Shown: positions 6,426-12,050 of the stretch, one piece after another
Layout: the number at the start of each line of letters is the position of its first letter
Position numbering within the stretch: the stretch's first letter is position 1
NCBI GenBank assembly: GCA_001822655.1
Contig: MHRX01000035.1
Coordinates: forward strand, 1-12,685
Reading direction: 5' to 3'
DNA from: Candidatus Taylorbacteria bacterium RIFCSPLOWO2_01_FULL_45_15b
GTDB lineage: Bacteria; Patescibacteriota; Minisyncoccia; Phycocordibacterales; 01-FULL-45-15b
DNA length: 12,685 nucleotides
The notes under the pieces: generated by a model
The model's input: only the letters and a program-made list of their open reading frames with translations
Told to the model about the DNA's origin: nothing
Database searches by the model: none
Made by a program: the position numbers and the translations under genes

Positions 6426-7127
6426 ATGACACAACTTGATGCGATCCTTCGCGAACTCGAGAGTAGAAAAAATCCTGTAAAGGCGAAGTTTCATTCTGGC
6501 TATTTCAAGACTGGAAAAGGTGAGTACGGAGCGGGAGACACTTTTTTGGGAATCACGGTCCCTGAACAGAGAAGGATCGCTCGCGCATACATTGATCTTG
6601 CCATTACAGACGTTAAAAAAATGCTCGAGAGCAAAGTTCATGAGCATCGGTTTACTGCACTTGAGATTTTAGTTGCGAAATATAAAAAATCTACGGATAA
6701 GGAGAAAAAGAAAATCGTAAATTTCTATCTTAAAAATAGAAAATACATCAATAATTGGGATTTAGTGGATACGTCCGCAAGATTTATTCTGGGCGATTTT
6801 CTTCTGGATAAAGACAAATCGGTTCTTTACAAGCTTGCGAAGTCAAAACGTGTCTGGGACAGAAGAATTGCGATTATTTCTACTCACCGATTTATCTACG
6901 AAGAAAAGTTTGAAAATACACTTCGGATCGCAAAAATTTTAATTGATGATACGCACGACCTTATTCACAAAGCAGTTGGCTGGATGCTTCGCGAAGTGGG
7001 GAATAAATCTCTTGAGACGGAAGAGAAGTTTCTAAAAAAATGCGCGAAAAATATGCCACGGACTATGTTGCGATATGCTATTGAGAAATTTCCTCCTGGA
7101 AAGAGGAATTTTTATTTGTCACAATAA
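6426..7127 (+). CDS. AlkD-type DNA alkylation repair protein (DNA glycosylase)
   Basis: This 233-residue all-helical protein matches the AlkD family of HEAT-like-repeat DNA glycosylases, which remove positively charged alkylated bases such as N7-methylguanine and N3-methyladenine without flipping the base out. Family landmarks are GAGDTFLGITVPEQRRIA (36-52), NNWDLVDTSARFILGDFL (109-126), VWDRRIAIISTHRFI (143-157), HKAVGWMLREVG (181-192) and PRTMLRYAIEKFP (211-223). The residues that match the active site of Bacillus cereus AlkD are present: Trp111, Asp115, Arg146 or Arg147, and Trp186. Length equals the family norm. The start ATG 6426 has GAGAGG only 1 nt upstream, too close for a normal Shine-Dalgarno. 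A 14-nt gap after the preceding gene suggests translation within one operon. No terminator of plus orientation is seen directly after it. Confidence 0.92.
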   Translation: MTQLDAILRELESRKNPVKAKFHSGYFKTGKGEYGAGDTFLGITVPEQRRIARAYIDLAITDVKKMLESKVHEHRFTALEILVAKYKKSTDKEKKKIVNFYLKNRKYINNWDLVDTSARFILGDFLLDKDKSVLYKLAKSKRVWDRRIAIISTHRFIYEEKFENTLRIAKILIDDTHDLIHKAVGWMLREVGNKSLETEEKFLKKCAKNMPRTMLRYAIEKFPPGKRNFYLSQ

Positions 7128-7144
7128 GAAGACTCACAAGATTT

Positions 7145-7175
7145 AAAAAAATCACCCCATCTCTACGAGGTGATT
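7145..7175 (-). terminator. Terminator of the minus-strand Cys-rich gene, overlapping its stop codon
   Basis: Read on the minus strand, AATCACC (7175-7169) pairs with GGTGATT (7156-7150), and the template continues into a T-run (A-run on plus at 7145-7151). The gene's stop codon (7163-7165) lies in the loop. Confidence 0.65.
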
Positions 7176-7588
7176 ACGATTGTGTCTCCTTCGGAATTCG
7201 GAATGAAATGAGGCGGTCCGGAGCAGTTGTCTCCTTTTGATCGCATTGAATTTTCCGCAAGGCGCTGGTTTATGTGCGAGGCCATGCTCGATTCTTTCGA
7301 GCACCTGAAGCCACCATTTTCCTTTGCTTCAAAGACTAAATACGCACAACACTCTTTTCCTTGTCCTTTTTTGCAAACATTATCCACGTGTCCTTGTGGT
7401 GGCGTTTTGGGAGCCGCTATTTTGGCTAAGAAACATTCTTCGCACAGACCAGTACTTGAATCTTCCTTGTCCGGGTAAAAATCAAAAAAAGGTGAAGGAA
7501 CGTACTCGAGACGGCATGATCTACAAGTTACTTTGTCGCCCCTTGCTTCTGTTTGAGGGATGTTTACGTCATTCTTTTCTTCGCTCAT
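7163..7588 (-). CDS. Cys-rich protein with N-terminal zinc-ribbon-like module (141 aa)
   Basis: From the ATG at 7588 (minus) the product has 141 residues and nine cysteines. The first module, TCRSCRLEYVP...LCEECFLAK, gives C22-x2-C25-x23-C49-x2-C52, a typical four-cysteine zinc ribbon. The second module, VCKKGQGKECCAYLVF...GFRCSKES...GDNCSGPP, gives C72, C80, C81, C96 and C122. It has the look of a second metal-binding or disulfide domain found in other bacterial proteins with a CKxGQG...C pattern, though I cannot name it. There is no signal peptide or membrane segment, so zinc binding in the cytoplasm is the likeliest reading. The start is chosen over an in-frame ATG at 7624 because AAAGGA lies at a normal Shine-Dalgarno distance and a strong promoter sits upstream. 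The gene is divergent from the 7695 gene. Confidence 0.75.
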   Translation of the reverse strand: MSEEKNDVNIPQTEARGDKVTCRSCRLEYVPSPFFDFYPDKEDSSTGLCEECFLAKIAAPKTPPQGHVDNVCKKGQGKECCAYLVFEAKENGGFRCSKESSMASHINQRLAENSMRSKGDNCSGPPHFIPNSEGDTIVITS

Positions 7589-7613
7589 GGTAATATCCTT
7601 TGCTCTATCGTGA

Positions 7614-7641
7614 AGATTACGCACTCTGTCTCAAATGTCAA
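7614..7641 (-). promoter_or_regulatory. Strong minus-strand promoter of the Cys-rich gene
   Basis: On the minus strand, TTGACA (plus 7641-7636) and TAATCT (plus 7619-7614) are spaced by 16 bp. Initiation near 7607 leaves a leader of about 20 nt carrying AAAGGA before the ATG at 7588. Confidence 0.65.
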
Positions 7642-7694
7642 TTACTTACTCTTTATTCTGATCAATTTGCAAAATTTATATCTGTGGGTAGGAT

Positions 7695-8207
7695 ATGGCA
7701 AGAAATGTGTTTATGCAAAAATTAAACAAAATGCCGGTAGAAGAATTTTTACTCTGGATTCGCACTTATGAAGGCGCCGAGGTGGGTAATATGGCGAGGG
7801 CTATTCTTTCGGAAAATCCTGACTATCTTGACAGTGATGGATATGTACCTGAAACGCGTGTTTGTGAGGTGAGAGAAAGCGCTTGGAGGGCAAGTCCCGA
7901 AGCCTCGCAATGCATCAAGCTTCATCCGCTCACGGGGTTAGTCGGTGTGCAAGACGGCGTTCCATTTTCGTGTTTCTACGAGTGGCTAAAAAGGCATGAT
8001 GGGTGTATCGGCGTCGTTGCGGGCTCGGTCGTAATTGCTACATCGCCTGACCGATACGTAAATCAGACGTATCCAGACCTTGTTATGCATACGCATGAGA
8101 TTCGCGAAAAGGCAAACGAGCTTTTGCGGAACGAAATTTATCACCCATTGCTTTGGGACATTCTACTCGATACCAAACAGCGTACTCCATCACGACTCGT
8201 CAATTAA
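7695..8207 (+). CDS. Hypothetical soluble protein (170 aa)
   Basis: I do not recognise this family. The 170-residue product has no signal peptide or membrane helix. Its N-terminus is helical (FMQKLNKMPVEEFLLWIRTYEGAEVGNMARAIL, residues 6-38). The middle has strand-like segments (LHPLTGLVGVQDGVPFSCFYEWLKRH and CIGVVAGSVVIATSP), and the C-terminal helix HTHEIREKANELLRNEIYHPLLWDILL carries His and Glu residues. Four cysteines are scattered without a metal-binding pattern. ATG 7695 follows GGGTAGGAT almost directly, so the start could also be the ATG at 7713. The gene is divergent from the Cys-rich gene at 7588, with about 106 bp between, and ends in its own terminator. The terminator, ribosome-site-like upstream sequence and protein-like composition support it as real. 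Confidence 0.7.
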   Translation: MARNVFMQKLNKMPVEEFLLWIRTYEGAEVGNMARAILSENPDYLDSDGYVPETRVCEVRESAWRASPEASQCIKLHPLTGLVGVQDGVPFSCFYEWLKRHDGCIGVVAGSVVIATSPDRYVNQTYPDLVMHTHEIREKANELLRNEIYHPLLWDILLDTKQRTPSRLVN

Positions 8208-8220
8208 GACGGGTTTTTTT
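8195..8220 (+). terminator. Terminator with the stop codon in its loop
   Basis: ACTCGTC (8195-8201) pairs with GACGGGT (8208-8214, one G-T wobble). The loop AATTAA contains the TAA stop (8205-8207). Seven T residues run through 8220 and overlap the stop codon of the convergent minus-strand gene. Confidence 0.75.
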
Positions 8221-8605
8221 ATACTACGTCCAACCATGCGCGAGCCTCTACTTCGGTTTTAAAATTCTTGAGATTGTCTCGGCCTGCCATCATTTTTATC
8301 AATTCCTCCGCCATTTCGTTTCCAAGCGATCCTCCGAAGCTTGCCGTCTTATATACATGGGGGTTGTCGGTCTTCATAAGCATAGCGAGGATTGTAAGCA
8401 CTTCTGGGTCTTTGTATCCTTCAAGTTTTTGTATATCAATCAAGACTTTAGCCTTTGTATTTGTTTCGGTATGAACTTTTGCGATTGCCCTGGCCACTCT
8501 AGAAGCCCATACATAGAGCGCGGGCAAATCCGCTGACGTGAACATGCCGCCGATAGTAAGCAGTAAGCCGTCCGCGTTTTCGTTTATGCCGAGTGTTATT
8601 GCCAT
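8219..8605 (-). CDS. SpoIIAA/STAS-like domain protein (128 aa)
   Basis: The 128-residue product resembles small proteins with a SpoIIAA-like (STAS-related) fold. The visible order is an N-terminal beta hairpin (ADGLLLTIGGMFTSADLPAL), a helix (YVWASRVARAIAKVH), the central strand KVLIDIQKLEGY (52-63), then a helix, a second strand (VYKTASFGG, 84-92), and a final helix that ends in KNFKTEVEARAWL (113-125). The tail closely follows the family ending (F-x-TEEEARAWL). Such proteins are often membrane-recruited or act as anti-anti-sigma-like modules. The phosphorylatable Ser seen in true anti-sigma antagonists cannot be identified with confidence. ATG 8605 is the start. An extended -10 lies about 15 nt upstream on the minus strand. 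It lies 79 bp after the stop of the DUF4105 gene on the same strand and may share its transcript. Confidence 0.65.
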   Translation of the reverse strand: MAITLGINENADGLLLTIGGMFTSADLPALYVWASRVARAIAKVHTETNTKAKVLIDIQKLEGYKDPEVLTILAMLMKTDNPHVYKTASFGGSLGNEMAEELIKMMAGRDNLKNFKTEVEARAWLDVV

Positions 8606-8620
8606 AGATGATTACCCTAT

Positions 8621-8629
8621 AGTGTAGCA
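8621..8629 (-). promoter_or_regulatory. Possible extended -10 promoter for the STAS-like gene
   Basis: On the minus strand TGC-TACACT, 15 nt before ATG 8605. No clear -35 box is seen. Confidence 0.33.
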
Positions 8630-8673
8630 AAGTCATTTTCTTAGCGCACCCCGGTTGGATTTTCTAGGATGTG

Positions 8674-8702
8674 CGGCGGTCGTCCTACTGCCGTATTTTT
8701 TT
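8674..8702 (+). terminator. Plus-orientation terminator-like hairpin over the end of the minus-strand DUF4105 gene
   Basis: CGGCGGT (8674-8680) pairs with ACTGCCG (8687-8693, one wobble) around CGTCCT and is followed by TATTTTTTT. It could stop plus-strand transcription from entering the minus-strand gene. The T-run is also the complement of that gene's last Lys-Lys-Ile codons, so chance is possible. Confidence 0.4.
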
Positions 8703-9518
8703 GGAAAAATCAGGTTCATTTGCGAATTCTTCTGCACGATCATTTATCAAAAACTTTTCTCGCGCTTCTTCAAAAGAGAGATCGGTATCAATGAGTCCAA
8801 GATCGTACGCAAGGCGGTCGGAATAGGCAGGCAAAAGTACTTTGTAACTCAAAGGAATTCGTTTGGGGGTAATATTATTCGCATGACGCATGATGTTTGT
8901 CGTACATGTGTTCGTGAGGGTATTATAAAATTCCGGTTTTTCCCGAAGCGTGCTTGCTCTCGTTACCATATCAATAAATACTGCGCTCATTTTTTCCTTT
9001 GTTGTTCGTATCGGATAGACGTACACAAGGTCTTTTCGGAAATTAGAGCGGAGTTTTACCACGTCTCTCTCGTCGGCGATGACATACGTAATCTCATATT
9101 GGTTGAAAAGCCCCTTCAAAGGAGAGAATTTTTCGCCTTTTTCTTTTCTGATTTCAATGGAGATCGCTACGAATTCATCCTCCTCAAATTCAAAACTCAA
9201 AAAAGTGTGCGCTGAACCCGCGAGCCCAGAGAAAGGTTCGACTATATAGTAAACGGCTTTAATTTTGTCGAGATCGAATGTTTTGTCGTAGTAGGCCGCA
9301 GTGTAGCTTGTGGTCGATGCGTAAGAAAAATTTCGGATATTGTGAACGGAGACAAGATCTCCATTGATTTCCGCATACGGAAGTATCGTCTGATCGGCTG
9401 TCCAGTCGCGGTCGTTTGAGGGTTTTTGTAATAGATGCGTGATGAGAATGGTCATCACTATAATAAGAAAAAGGGGGGCGATGAGCCATTTTACAATCCA
9501 TTTCAAAATTTTCTTCAC
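8685..9518 (-). CDS. DUF4105 (Lnb N-terminal-type) membrane-anchored protein
   Basis: The 277-residue product starts MKKILKWIVKWLIAPLFLIIV with one membrane anchor (about 9-29). The rest is expected outside the membrane. The DUF4105 signature is clear: NDRDWTADQTILPYAEINGD (35-54), HNIRNFSYAST (59-69), AHTFLSFEFEEDEFVAISIEIR (103-124), LFNQYEITYVIADERDVVKLR (137-157), and FYNTLTNTCTTNIMRH (197-212). His104 and Cys205 are conserved positions, and a cysteine-based transferase or hydrolase is plausible. The same domain forms the N-terminal part of Lnb, a lipoprotein N-acyltransferase of Bacteroides-type bacteria. Whether this shorter protein does that job is an inference; it lacks the extra membrane helices of full Lnb. 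GTG 9518 is the start: its peptide begins KKILKW, and an extended -10 lies 9 nt upstream. A longer open frame upstream has no signal. Confidence 0.85.
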   Translation of the reverse strand: MKKILKWIVKWLIAPLFLIIVMTILITHLLQKPSNDRDWTADQTILPYAEINGDLVSVHNIRNFSYASTTSYTAAYYDKTFDLDKIKAVYYIVEPFSGLAGSAHTFLSFEFEEDEFVAISIEIRKEKGEKFSPLKGLFNQYEITYVIADERDVVKLRSNFRKDLVYVYPIRTTKEKMSAVFIDMVTRASTLREKPEFYNTLTNTCTTNIMRHANNITPKRIPLSYKVLLPAYSDRLAYDLGLIDTDLSFEEAREKFLINDRAEEFANEPDFSKKIRQ

Positions 9519-9527
9519 GATGCTTCA

Positions 9528-9536
9528 ATGGTAGCA
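9528..9536 (-). promoter_or_regulatory. Possible extended -10 promoter for the DUF4105 gene
   Basis: On the minus strand TGC-TACCAT, 9 nt before GTG 9518. No -35 box is convincing. Confidence 0.33.
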
Positions 9537-9569
9537 GAAATAGCGCTTCTTTTCTTCGGCAAAAAAGCC

Positions 9570-9598
9570 ACGACAGCGCAAGTCTTCGTTGTTATACT
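9570..9598 (+). promoter_or_regulatory. Promoter of the VTT-like membrane protein gene
   Basis: ACGACA (9570-9575, four of six matches) and TATACT (9593-9598) are spaced by 17 bp, with an extended -10 TG at 9590-9591. ATG 9616 lies 17 nt downstream, leaving a leader of about 10 nt. Divergent from the DUF4105 gene. Confidence 0.55.
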
Positions 9599-9615
9599 GA
9601 ACGCATTAAAATCCC

Positions 9616-10176
9616 ATGCGCCGAAAAATAAATTACAACGGACGGTTGAAAAGAGATCTTTTCTGGGTTGGTGTCAGCATTGTCTTTGCGATTTTTCTGA
9701 TTAAGCTCGGAGTGCTGGAAGAATTTTTGGCCGCAACCTCGGGAGTGAAAATTCTCGCGAGTTTCATCGCCGGTATTTTTTTTACGAGTGTTTTTACTAT
9801 AGCTCCGGCGTCGATCGCTCTTGCCGAACTTGCCACGAGTACGAATATCTACATGGTGGCGTTTTATGGGGCGCTTGGCGCGATGCTTGGCGACTTAATT
9901 ATTTTTTTCTTCATACGGGACGTTTTTGCAGTTGATTTGAATGGAGCTCTCATGCATTCTAGGTTTAAGAAATTCGCGCGGTACCTCCATCTTGGTTTTA
10001 TGCGCTGGGCCGCGCCACTTCTCGGGGCACTTATAATCGCGTCGCCACTTCCCGATGAACTGGGGCTTTCCCTTATGGGAGCCGCCCACATGAAGACACG
10101 CTACCTCATTCCTGTTTCTTTCGCTTTCAACTTCATCGGTGTCCTCATTATTGCTTTTATTGCCCGAAGTCTTTGA
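9616..10176 (+). CDS. VTT/DedA-like multi-pass membrane protein
   Basis: The 186-residue product has about five hydrophobic segments: 15-31, 43-70, 78-102, 130-146 and 162-184. The pattern ASFIAGIFFTSVFTIAPASIALAEL (48-72), then GALGAMLGDLIIFFFIRD (85-102), then LGALIIASPLPDELGLSLMGAAHM (136-159) resembles the VTT (SNARE-associated/DedA/TMEM64) and small multidrug export superfamily. Those proteins carry a re-entrant loop with a Pro in a TxxxAP-type motif and a PxPxE/D-G motif in the second half. This is a fold-level match, not a firm assignment; DedA proteins are linked to lipid carrier flipping and membrane homeostasis. The start follows a clear promoter. A short hairpin with a T-run follows the stop. 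The next gene, on the same strand, has its own promoter. Confidence 0.7.
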   Translation: MRRKINYNGRLKRDLFWVGVSIVFAIFLIKLGVLEEFLAATSGVKILASFIAGIFFTSVFTIAPASIALAELATSTNIYMVAFYGALGAMLGDLIIFFFIRDVFAVDLNGALMHSRFKKFARYLHLGFMRWAAPLLGALIIASPLPDELGLSLMGAAHMKTRYLIPVSFAFNFIGVLIIAFIARSL

Positions 10177-10177
10177 T

Positions 10178-10193
10178 GCGATTATCGCTTTTT
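10178..10193 (+). terminator. Weak terminator-like hairpin
   Basis: GCGA (10178-10181) pairs with TCGC (10185-10188) around TTA, followed by TTTTT. The stem is only 4 bp, so termination would be inefficient. It starts 1 nt after the stop at 10176. Confidence 0.32.
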
Positions 10194-10251
10194 ATATAAA
10201 AGATAAAAGGTGTGCCGTGCCTCATTCTCGGCTTACGATAGTCCGACATTG

Positions 10252-10260
10252 TGGTATGAT
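10252..10260 (+). promoter_or_regulatory. Extended -10 promoter for the DUF2914 gene
   Basis: TGG-TATGAT, then six T residues, then GTG 10267. The 6-nt gap predicts a leaderless transcript and sets the start of the gene. An in-frame ATG at 10210 lies upstream of the promoter. Confidence 0.52.
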
Positions 10261-10266
10261 TTTTTT

Positions 10267-11364
10267 GTGGCAATTCTCAAGGAAAAATTCACGAAATTCG
10301 AAGCCTGGTTTGATAAGTATGACCGGCACATTTCCTCTGCGGGATTACTTCTTGGTTTTATTGTTGATAGTCTCACTCTGCGGCGTATTGACTTACCACT
10401 TGAGAACGCGATTCTTTTTTCCTATATATTCCTTGGCGGTTTTGGTCTCATTATCATCAATATGTTCGAGGCGGGCAGGTGGACCGGCACTTTTATGCAA
10501 AAGGTTCGGAAATGGATGCCGCTTGTTATTCAGTATGCGTTTGGAGGACTCTTCAGCGCTTTTTTCATATTTTACTCGCGAAGCGCTTCGTTCGGATCAA
10601 GCTGGCCGTTCGTTATTGTTCTCGTCGGGCTTCTTATCGGTAACGAGCTCTTTAAAAAAAGCTATGTACGCCTCGGTTTCCAAACCAGTGTTTATTTTAT
10701 GGCGGTTTTCTCATACTTGATCTTTGTCGTGCCCATACTCGTAAACAGGATCGGCGCTCATGTGTTTCTTCTTTCGGGAATATTGAGCTTGGTTTTTATC
10801 TGGTATTTTATAAAGCTTCTTTTAAAAATTGTTCCCGACAGGATTCGTGAAGCGCAAGGGGTGTTAATCGTAAGCATCGGCTGTATCTACGCTTTTATGA
10901 ATATCTTTTATTTCACGAATATCATCCCGCCGATACCGCTTTCACTGAAAGCCGCGGGGATGTATCACGAACTTGTAAAACTTCCAGAAGGAGGGTATGT
11001 GGCAGAGCAGGAAGCTCGTCCGTGGTACGCGTTTTTCCGGCGCTTTCCCGAATACCATCTTGATGGGGAGCCGGTTTATGCGTATAGTCGGATTTTTGCT
11101 CCTACGGATATAAGTACGACAATTGTGCATGAGTGGCAGAAACGTAATGAGGACACTGATTCTTGGGAAACCAGAAGTAGAATTTCTTTTAAAATTGACG
11201 GTGGTAGTGGCGTTGGATATAGGGGATACACATTGAAAGAAGCGGTTGACTCGGGACTTTGGAGAGTAAATATAAAAACGACACGTGGACAGGTGTTGGG
11301 GCGAATAAAGTTTCGGGCTATCGAGAATTCCCCGAATCTTCAGCTTGAATCCGTGACGCTGTAA
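10267..11364 (+). CDS. Seven-helix membrane protein with C-terminal DUF2914-like domain (365 aa)
   Basis: From GTG 10267 the product has 365 residues. About seven membrane helices fill residues 24-235 (first GLLLGFIVDSL, last VLIVSIGCIYAFMNIFYFTNI). The last ~100 residues are soluble: PVYAYSRIFAPTDISTTIVHEW, then SRISFKIDGGSGVGYRGYTLKEA, then GLWRVNIKTTRGQVLGRIKF. These match DUF2914, a beta domain found at the C-terminus of membrane proteins, with the typical h-H-x-W, GG-x(4)-GYRGYT and GxWRVxVxTxxGQxLGRIxF blocks. Its role is unknown, and it is often linked to envelope functions. The longer reading from ATG 10210 is rejected because it would begin upstream of the promoter at 10252-10260 and adds residues (CRASFSAYDSPTLWYDFF) that look noncoding. 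It follows the VTT-like gene, 90 bp away, as a separate transcription unit. No terminator is seen in the 75 bp before the repeat cluster. Confidence 0.82.
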   Translation: MAILKEKFTKFEAWFDKYDRHISSAGLLLGFIVDSLTLRRIDLPLENAILFSYIFLGGFGLIIINMFEAGRWTGTFMQKVRKWMPLVIQYAFGGLFSAFFIFYSRSASFGSSWPFVIVLVGLLIGNELFKKSYVRLGFQTSVYFMAVFSYLIFVVPILVNRIGAHVFLLSGILSLVFIWYFIKLLLKIVPDRIREAQGVLIVSIGCIYAFMNIFYFTNIIPPIPLSLKAAGMYHELVKLPEGGYVAEQEARPWYAFFRRFPEYHLDGEPVYAYSRIFAPTDISTTIVHEWQKRNEDTDSWETRSRISFKIDGGSGVGYRGYTLKEAVDSGLWRVNIKTTRGQVLGRIKFRAIENSPNLQLESVTL

Positions 11365-11439
11365 TTCTCGAGTTGGGGGGATTAGCGGGATAAAACTGCT
11401 ATATCTTGATTTCGAAACTATCGGATCGTTTAGTATTTG

Positions 11440-11601
11440 GAGCCTATCCACTATCTCGTGGTACCCAAGTCAGATAACCCTTATTTTTCGGCGAAAAACG
11501 AGACGGAGCCTAGAGCGTAATAGCATTACGCTCTAGGCGAGACGAAGTTTTGTAGCTAAAAATAAGGGTTTTATGACAGGGGGAAGATGGTGGATAGGCT
11601 C
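11440..11601. mobile_element. Element I: 162-bp fold-back MITE-like element
   Basis: Terminal inverted repeats of 17 bp (11440-11456 and 11585-11601, GAGCCTATCCAC-T/C-ATCT, one mismatch). Inside are nested arms: AACCCTTATTTTT (11476-11488) with its exact complement (11558-11570), extended outward to 20 bp with two mismatches, and a perfect 14-bp arm (11508-11521 / 11525-11538) around the loop AGC. Nearly the whole unit is one palindrome. The right flank is TTA (11602-11604), the left is TTG (11437-11439), which may be a decayed target duplication. No coding capacity. Confidence 0.75.
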
Positions 11602-11651
11602 TTAGAGCCTATCCCAAAACCAACCGCAAAGTACCGTTGCAGAATATTTTA

Positions 11652-12020
11652 GAGCCTGTTTAGAATCTAATGCCTTACTGAAATACCCAAAATTCATTGC
11701 GAAAATTGCAGATTTTGAGGTGAAGAAGCGAATACGTGGAGCTTCTGCAAGACCTTGAGCCGAGCACCAAAATGGTGCTTCGGCGAAAGGTGTACCGTTC
11801 CCGTAGGGAAGCATATCGAGCGTCGACAAGAAGCATGTCAACACCTGTAGACTGGTCGACAGGGATATTGTCGACATCTGTGGACGATACGCTGACGAAA
11901 AATATGCAATTTGCCCGCCCGAAACGACTGTTTCAGTCGGGCGGGTAGCAGAATTTTGGGTATTTCAGGAGGCAAGCGGTATTAATCTTTATATTTTGCG
12001 GTTAGATTCTAAACAGGCTC
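11652..12020. mobile_element. Element II: 369-bp MITE-like element with TTA target duplication
   Basis: The ends are an exact 19-bp inverted repeat, GAGCCTGTTTAGAATCTAA (11652-11670 and complement 12002-12020), flanked by TTA at 11649-11651 and 12021-12023. A second exact 18-bp inverted repeat (11678-11695 / 11951-11968) and a third of 14 bp with one mismatch (11703-11716 / 11899-11912) follow inward. The right half has extra blocks of about 27 bp between the first and second repeat and a GC hairpin between the second and third. Internal hairpins: 11759-11784, 11798-11810, 11855-11875 and 11914-11945. It has no transposase and looks non-autonomous; the GAGCC ends and 3-bp TNA-type duplication recall IS5-like families, which is an inference. 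Confidence 0.8.
11914..11945. repeat. GC-rich hairpin inside element II
   Basis: Perfect 9-bp arms CCCGCCCGA (11914-11922) / TCGGGCGGG (11937-11945) around 14 nt. No T-tract follows, so it is not a terminator. It lies in the part of the right half with no counterpart in the left half. Confidence 0.75.
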
Positions 12021-12050
12021 TTAGAGGGGAATTAGATGACGAACGGGCTC

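Larger units (their letters stand above)
11365..12050. repeat. 686-bp gene-free stretch filled with MITE-like inverted-repeat elements
   Basis: No credible gene is present. After 75 bp of unremarkable sequence, the region is a tandem/nested cluster of inverted repeats whose ends begin GAGCC. Five of the six identified ends are flanked by TTA; the exception is the left end of element I, flanked by TTG. Components are listed separately (11440-11601, 11605-12050, 11652-12020). Open frames of 70-91 codons here run across the repeats and are not protein-like. Confidence 0.75.
11605..12050. mobile_element. Element III: possible outer relic split by element II
   Basis: A left end GAGCCTATCCCAAAACC (11605) and a right end whose complement reads GAGCCCGTTCGTCATCT (12050-12034) are flanked by TTA on both sides (11602-11604, 12051-12053). 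The left end carries AACCGCAAA at the same offset as in the right end of element II. The right end resembles the right end of element I, with five differences in 17 bp, all transitions. Removing element II leaves about 77 bp. The two ends are not good inverted repeats of each other beyond GAGCC, so this pairing is tentative. Confidence 0.4.

Noticed and set aside
7227..7593. Plus-strand open frames opposite the Cys-rich gene
   Set aside because: They are antisense shadows of the 7163-7588 gene, which has a strong promoter, Shine-Dalgarno, terminator and zinc-ribbon pattern.
11476..11570. Integron attC-like site
   Set aside because: The length and folding recall attC, but the required RYYYAAC/GTTRRRY core ends are absent, there is no cassette structure and no integrase, and the repeat is part of a larger symmetric element.
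11602..11877. Minus-strand open frame of 91 codons across the repeat cluster
   Set aside because: It starts inside element II, runs through its end and into the neighbouring end at 11605, and has no promoter or ribosome site. It is better explained as translation of repeat DNA.
11736..11948. Plus-strand open frame of 70 codons within element II
   Set aside because: It crosses four internal hairpins, has no upstream signal and has an unlikely residue mix. Not supported as a gene.
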